Shown here piece by piece: positions 29,150-31,138 of a stretch of DNA of 31,138 nt (position 1 is its first letter; every line of letters starts with the position of its first letter). The DNA lies in IMG/VR virus record IMGVR_UViG_3300034071_001399, positions 1 through 31,138 of that record, one strand, 5' to 3'. The notes below the pieces were generated by a model. It was given only the letters and a program-made list of their open reading frames with translations. It did not search any database and was not told the origin of the DNA. The position numbers and the translations under genes are program-made. This DNA comes from a virus.

Positions 29150-29481
29150 GCATCAATTTTACCCCTACGTCTACTGCGCAGGACTGGCGCGATGCTGTCG
29201 ATTGCGTGATCGACGGGACAAACGAAACCTATGATCTCGCAGGCTCTTTGGTCGAGATGGAATTGCGTGATCAGATCGGCAACGTCGGCATTATCGCAAG
29301 CACTGCCGATGGCCGAATTACCATCACGGCTGACGGCTTCGCCTTCGTCATTCCCGCCTCTGCGATGCGCAATCTTATCGCCGGAACTTACGCGGTGTAT
29401 GGACGCATAACATTCCCCGGTGGCGAAGTCGCACAGCCCTTTATTTCAAACATTTCCATCCTTGAAGGAGGCTACCGTTGA
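29146..29481 (+). CDS. Tail-associated beta protein, 111 aa
   Basis: ATG 29146 overlaps the preceding stop (ATGA). The sequence (TAQDWRDAVDCVIDGTNETY, LAGSLVEMELRDQIGNVGII, then FAFVIPASAMRNLIAGTYAV) is a small all-beta domain of the kind found in phage baseplate or fibre-linked proteins (BppU-like pattern). No function is known beyond that. A GAAGGAG near its end serves the next gene, whose start overlaps its stop. Confidence 0.65.
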   Translation: MSINFTPTSTAQDWRDAVDCVIDGTNETYDLAGSLVEMELRDQIGNVGIIASTADGRITITADGFAFVIPASAMRNLIAGTYAVYGRITFPGGEVAQPFISNISILEGGYR

Positions 29482-31136
29482 GTACTCCCGCCCTGCGCTT
29501 GCGCGTTTCCCCGCGATTGCCGATCAAAGTCACGGCTGATGCCGGGCTTGCCGCTTCAATTTCCCAAAACACCCTCACCATCAGAAATGATTGGGCCAGC
29601 ATTGCCGAGACATCTCCCCCGTCACTGACGAATTACTCCCGGCTTGTGTATAATGAAACGCTCGGCACCTATGAGCGAATATCCGAGCTAACCACCTTTG
29701 CAGGCGGTACGCTCACCACTGCGCTGAACGAGGCCGCGCCCGTCACGTTGGCCTCCGCTTCTGTCGTCAATATCGGCGCTGCCAATGCAAACACGATTAC
29801 CATTACAGGGGTAACGGCCATCACGGGGTTTGACACAATCACCGCAGGCGCGGTTCGTAGGCTGATATTCGCCAGCGCATTAACGCTCACTCACAATGGA
29901 ACATCGCTGATCTTGCCCACGGGTGCAGATATCACCACGGCGGCGGGTGATGCGTTCGTATTCCTGTCTCTTGGTTCGGGCAACTGGCGGTGCATCGATT
30001 ATCAACTTGCATCGGGCGCGGCACTAGCCCTGAGTATTCCAGATAATTCGATCACATCGGCAAAAGTGGCCGACAACGCGATCACACCGGCAAAGGTCAA
30101 CGACGGTGCGATCACATCGGCAAAAGTGGCCGACAACGCGATCACATCGGCAAAAGTGGCCGACAACGCGATCACACCGGCGAAGCTTTCGTCCAGCGCG
30201 CTTTCTATCGCCCGAACGCAAAACCGCGTAATCAACGGCGCAATGCAGCACAGCCAGGAGAGAGGGAATGCTCTTGTCGATGTGACGACAGGCGTGGCTT
30301 ATGTCGTTGACCAATGGCGGGCGCTTTTGTCCACAACGCCGGGCGGGACATTGAGGGCGCAGCGCGTCCAGTCTGTAACGCCCGCTGGCGCACTGAACAG
30401 GTTGCGGTTCACGGTGCAGGTGGCCGATGCCAGTATTGCGGCGGGTGATTTTTACGCCATAAGCCAACCAATCGAAGGCAGCATGGTCGCGGATGCGCTG
30501 TTTGGTTCGGCATCAGCGCGGACTATCATCGTCAGACTGGGCGTCAGCTCCAGCCAAGCGGGCACGTATACCGTGGCGCTTCGCAACGGTGCCTCAAACC
30601 GTTCATGGCTCGGCAGCATCACCATTGCTCCCGGCGAGATCAACATTGATCTGGTTCGCACGGTGGTCCTCACCGGCGATACGACCGGAACGTGGCTTAC
30701 CGATACCGGGCTAGGCATGGACCTGTCGATCTGTCTTGCGGCGGGCTCAACATTTCAAGGCGCGGCGGGATGGTCGGCTGGCAACTTCCTCGCGACATCT
30801 TCTCAGACTAATTTCATGGCAACTGGCGGCGCGACTTTCGAGCTGTTCGATGTCGGGCATTACGTTGACGTTAACGCTGTCGGAATTGCCCCGACTTATG
30901 AAGTTCCGAGGTTTGACGATGATTTGCGGCTCTGCCGCCGTTACTGGAAAAACTTGCGGGCGGCGGTTCAATCCTCGTTTTCTATGACCATCGTCCATGA
31001 CCCGCAGCTAGTCAGTGTTCCCGCCGTTTCAGGCGGCGGGGCGGGGTTTGCATTGACGTGGAATTTTACGAACTCGTGTGGTTTCTCGCAAACGACAGCC
31101 GCGCAACAAGATTTAGTCTTTAATTCTAGGTACTGA
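29478..31136 (+). CDS. Tail fibre protein with decapeptide repeats
   Basis: 552 residues. The TTG start overlaps the preceding stop (TTGA) and has GAAGGAG seven bases upstream. The N-terminal part is beta-rich with short hydrophobic strands. Residues about 192-241 form five decapeptide repeats (consensus I-T-S-A-K-V-A-D-N-A), likely a trimeric shaft. The rest carries the fibre-tip pattern NRVINGAMQHSQERG at about 247-261, seen on many phage receptor-binding proteins, then a beta domain. It would recognise the host surface. The stop is at the window edge (31134-31136). Confidence 0.8.
   Translation: MSTPALRLRVSPRLPIKVTADAGLAASISQNTLTIRNDWASIAETSPPSLTNYSRLVYNETLGTYERISELTTFAGGTLTTALNEAAPVTLASASVVNIGAANANTITITGVTAITGFDTITAGAVRRLIFASALTLTHNGTSLILPTGADITTAAGDAFVFLSLGSGNWRCIDYQLASGAALALSIPDNSITSAKVADNAITPAKVNDGAITSAKVADNAITSAKVADNAITPAKLSSSALSIARTQNRVINGAMQHSQERGNALVDVTTGVAYVVDQWRALLSTTPGGTLRAQRVQSVTPAGALNRLRFTVQVADASIAAGDFYAISQPIEGSMVADALFGSASARTIIVRLGVSSSQAGTYTVALRNGASNRSWLGSITIAPGEINIDLVRTVVLTGDTTGTWLTDTGLGMDLSICLAAGSTFQGAAGWSAGNFLATSSQTNFMATGGATFELFDVGHYVDVNAVGIAPTYEVPRFDDDLRLCRRYWKNLRAAVQSSFSMTIVHDPQLVSVPAVSGGGAGFALTWNFTNSCGFSQTTAAQQDLVFNSRY
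30051..30200 (+). repeat. 30-bp tandem repeat, five units, coding
   Basis: Five contiguous 30-bp units; units 1, 3 and 4 are identical, units 2 and 5 diverged. They encode the decapeptide repeats of the tail fibre. Copy number can change without frame loss. Confidence 0.95.
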
Positions 31137-31138
31137 CC

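Noticed and set aside
1-31138. Integrase, attachment site, holin, endolysin, tRNA genes
   Set aside because: None could be recognised in any frame or by cloverleaf-like sequence; they may lie outside the window.

Overview
The window is a contiguous 31 kb piece of a temperate bacteriophage or prophage of an alphaproteobacterium. The host group is suggested by a GapR/DUF2312-type protein, by promoters of the TTGACA plus weak -10 kind, and by the general look of the proteins; genus cannot be fixed. The virion module follows phage P22 gene order (terminase, portal, scaffold, coat, gp4-like and gp10-like tail accessory factors, then three ejection-type proteins), so a short-tailed, podovirus-like particle is the best inference. 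No integrase, holin, endolysin, tRNA or rRNA gene was recognised; these may lie outside the window.

Layout. (1) 1-4149, leftward early operon from a PL-type promoter at about 4173-4202. It holds small unknown genes, a DUF7666-type repeat protein, a Gp157-like protein, a Rad52-family annealing protein, a DUF6948-like protein, and the start of a Gly-Tyr/Gly-Asp repeat protein running off the left edge. Genes overlap by ATGA or TGATG almost throughout. (2) 4211-4956, a lambda-like switch: a leftward HTH repressor with a small membrane-anchored or secreted gene behind it in the rex position, operators at both PL and PR, and a rightward Cro-like gene. The PR operator sits inside a perfect 13-bp inverted repeat. 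(3) 4956-10592, rightward early operon: Cro, GapR-like protein, a 400-bp hairpin-rich region, a RusA-like resolvase, a DNA methyltransferase, two proteins in the O/P replication position, and a basic protein in the Q position. (4) 10602-11862, a leftward island of five small genes with its own promoter, an 18-bp palindrome on the promoter, and a small HTH gene fourth in order. This is the architecture of anti-CRISPR (acr-aca) operons and is the most interesting candidate here. (5) 11890-31136, rightward late genes: small genes, TerS, TerL, portal, an extra five-gene cassette of fibre/decoration-like proteins between portal and scaffold, scaffold, coat, tail accessory factors, ejection proteins (one with an M15-type zinc motif), and tail fibre genes. 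Rho-independent terminators follow the cassette, the coat gene and the ejection genes.

How it works together. The repressor and Cro probably compete for shared 15-bp operators (consensus near GTGCTTGACAATCAC) at PL and PR. The left arm supplies recombination functions, the right arm replication and late control, and the distal block builds and injects the particle. Assignments of TerL, portal, coat, gp10, Rad52, Gp157, GapR, RusA and the methyltransferase rest on recognisable motifs or family resemblance; many small genes remain of unknown function.
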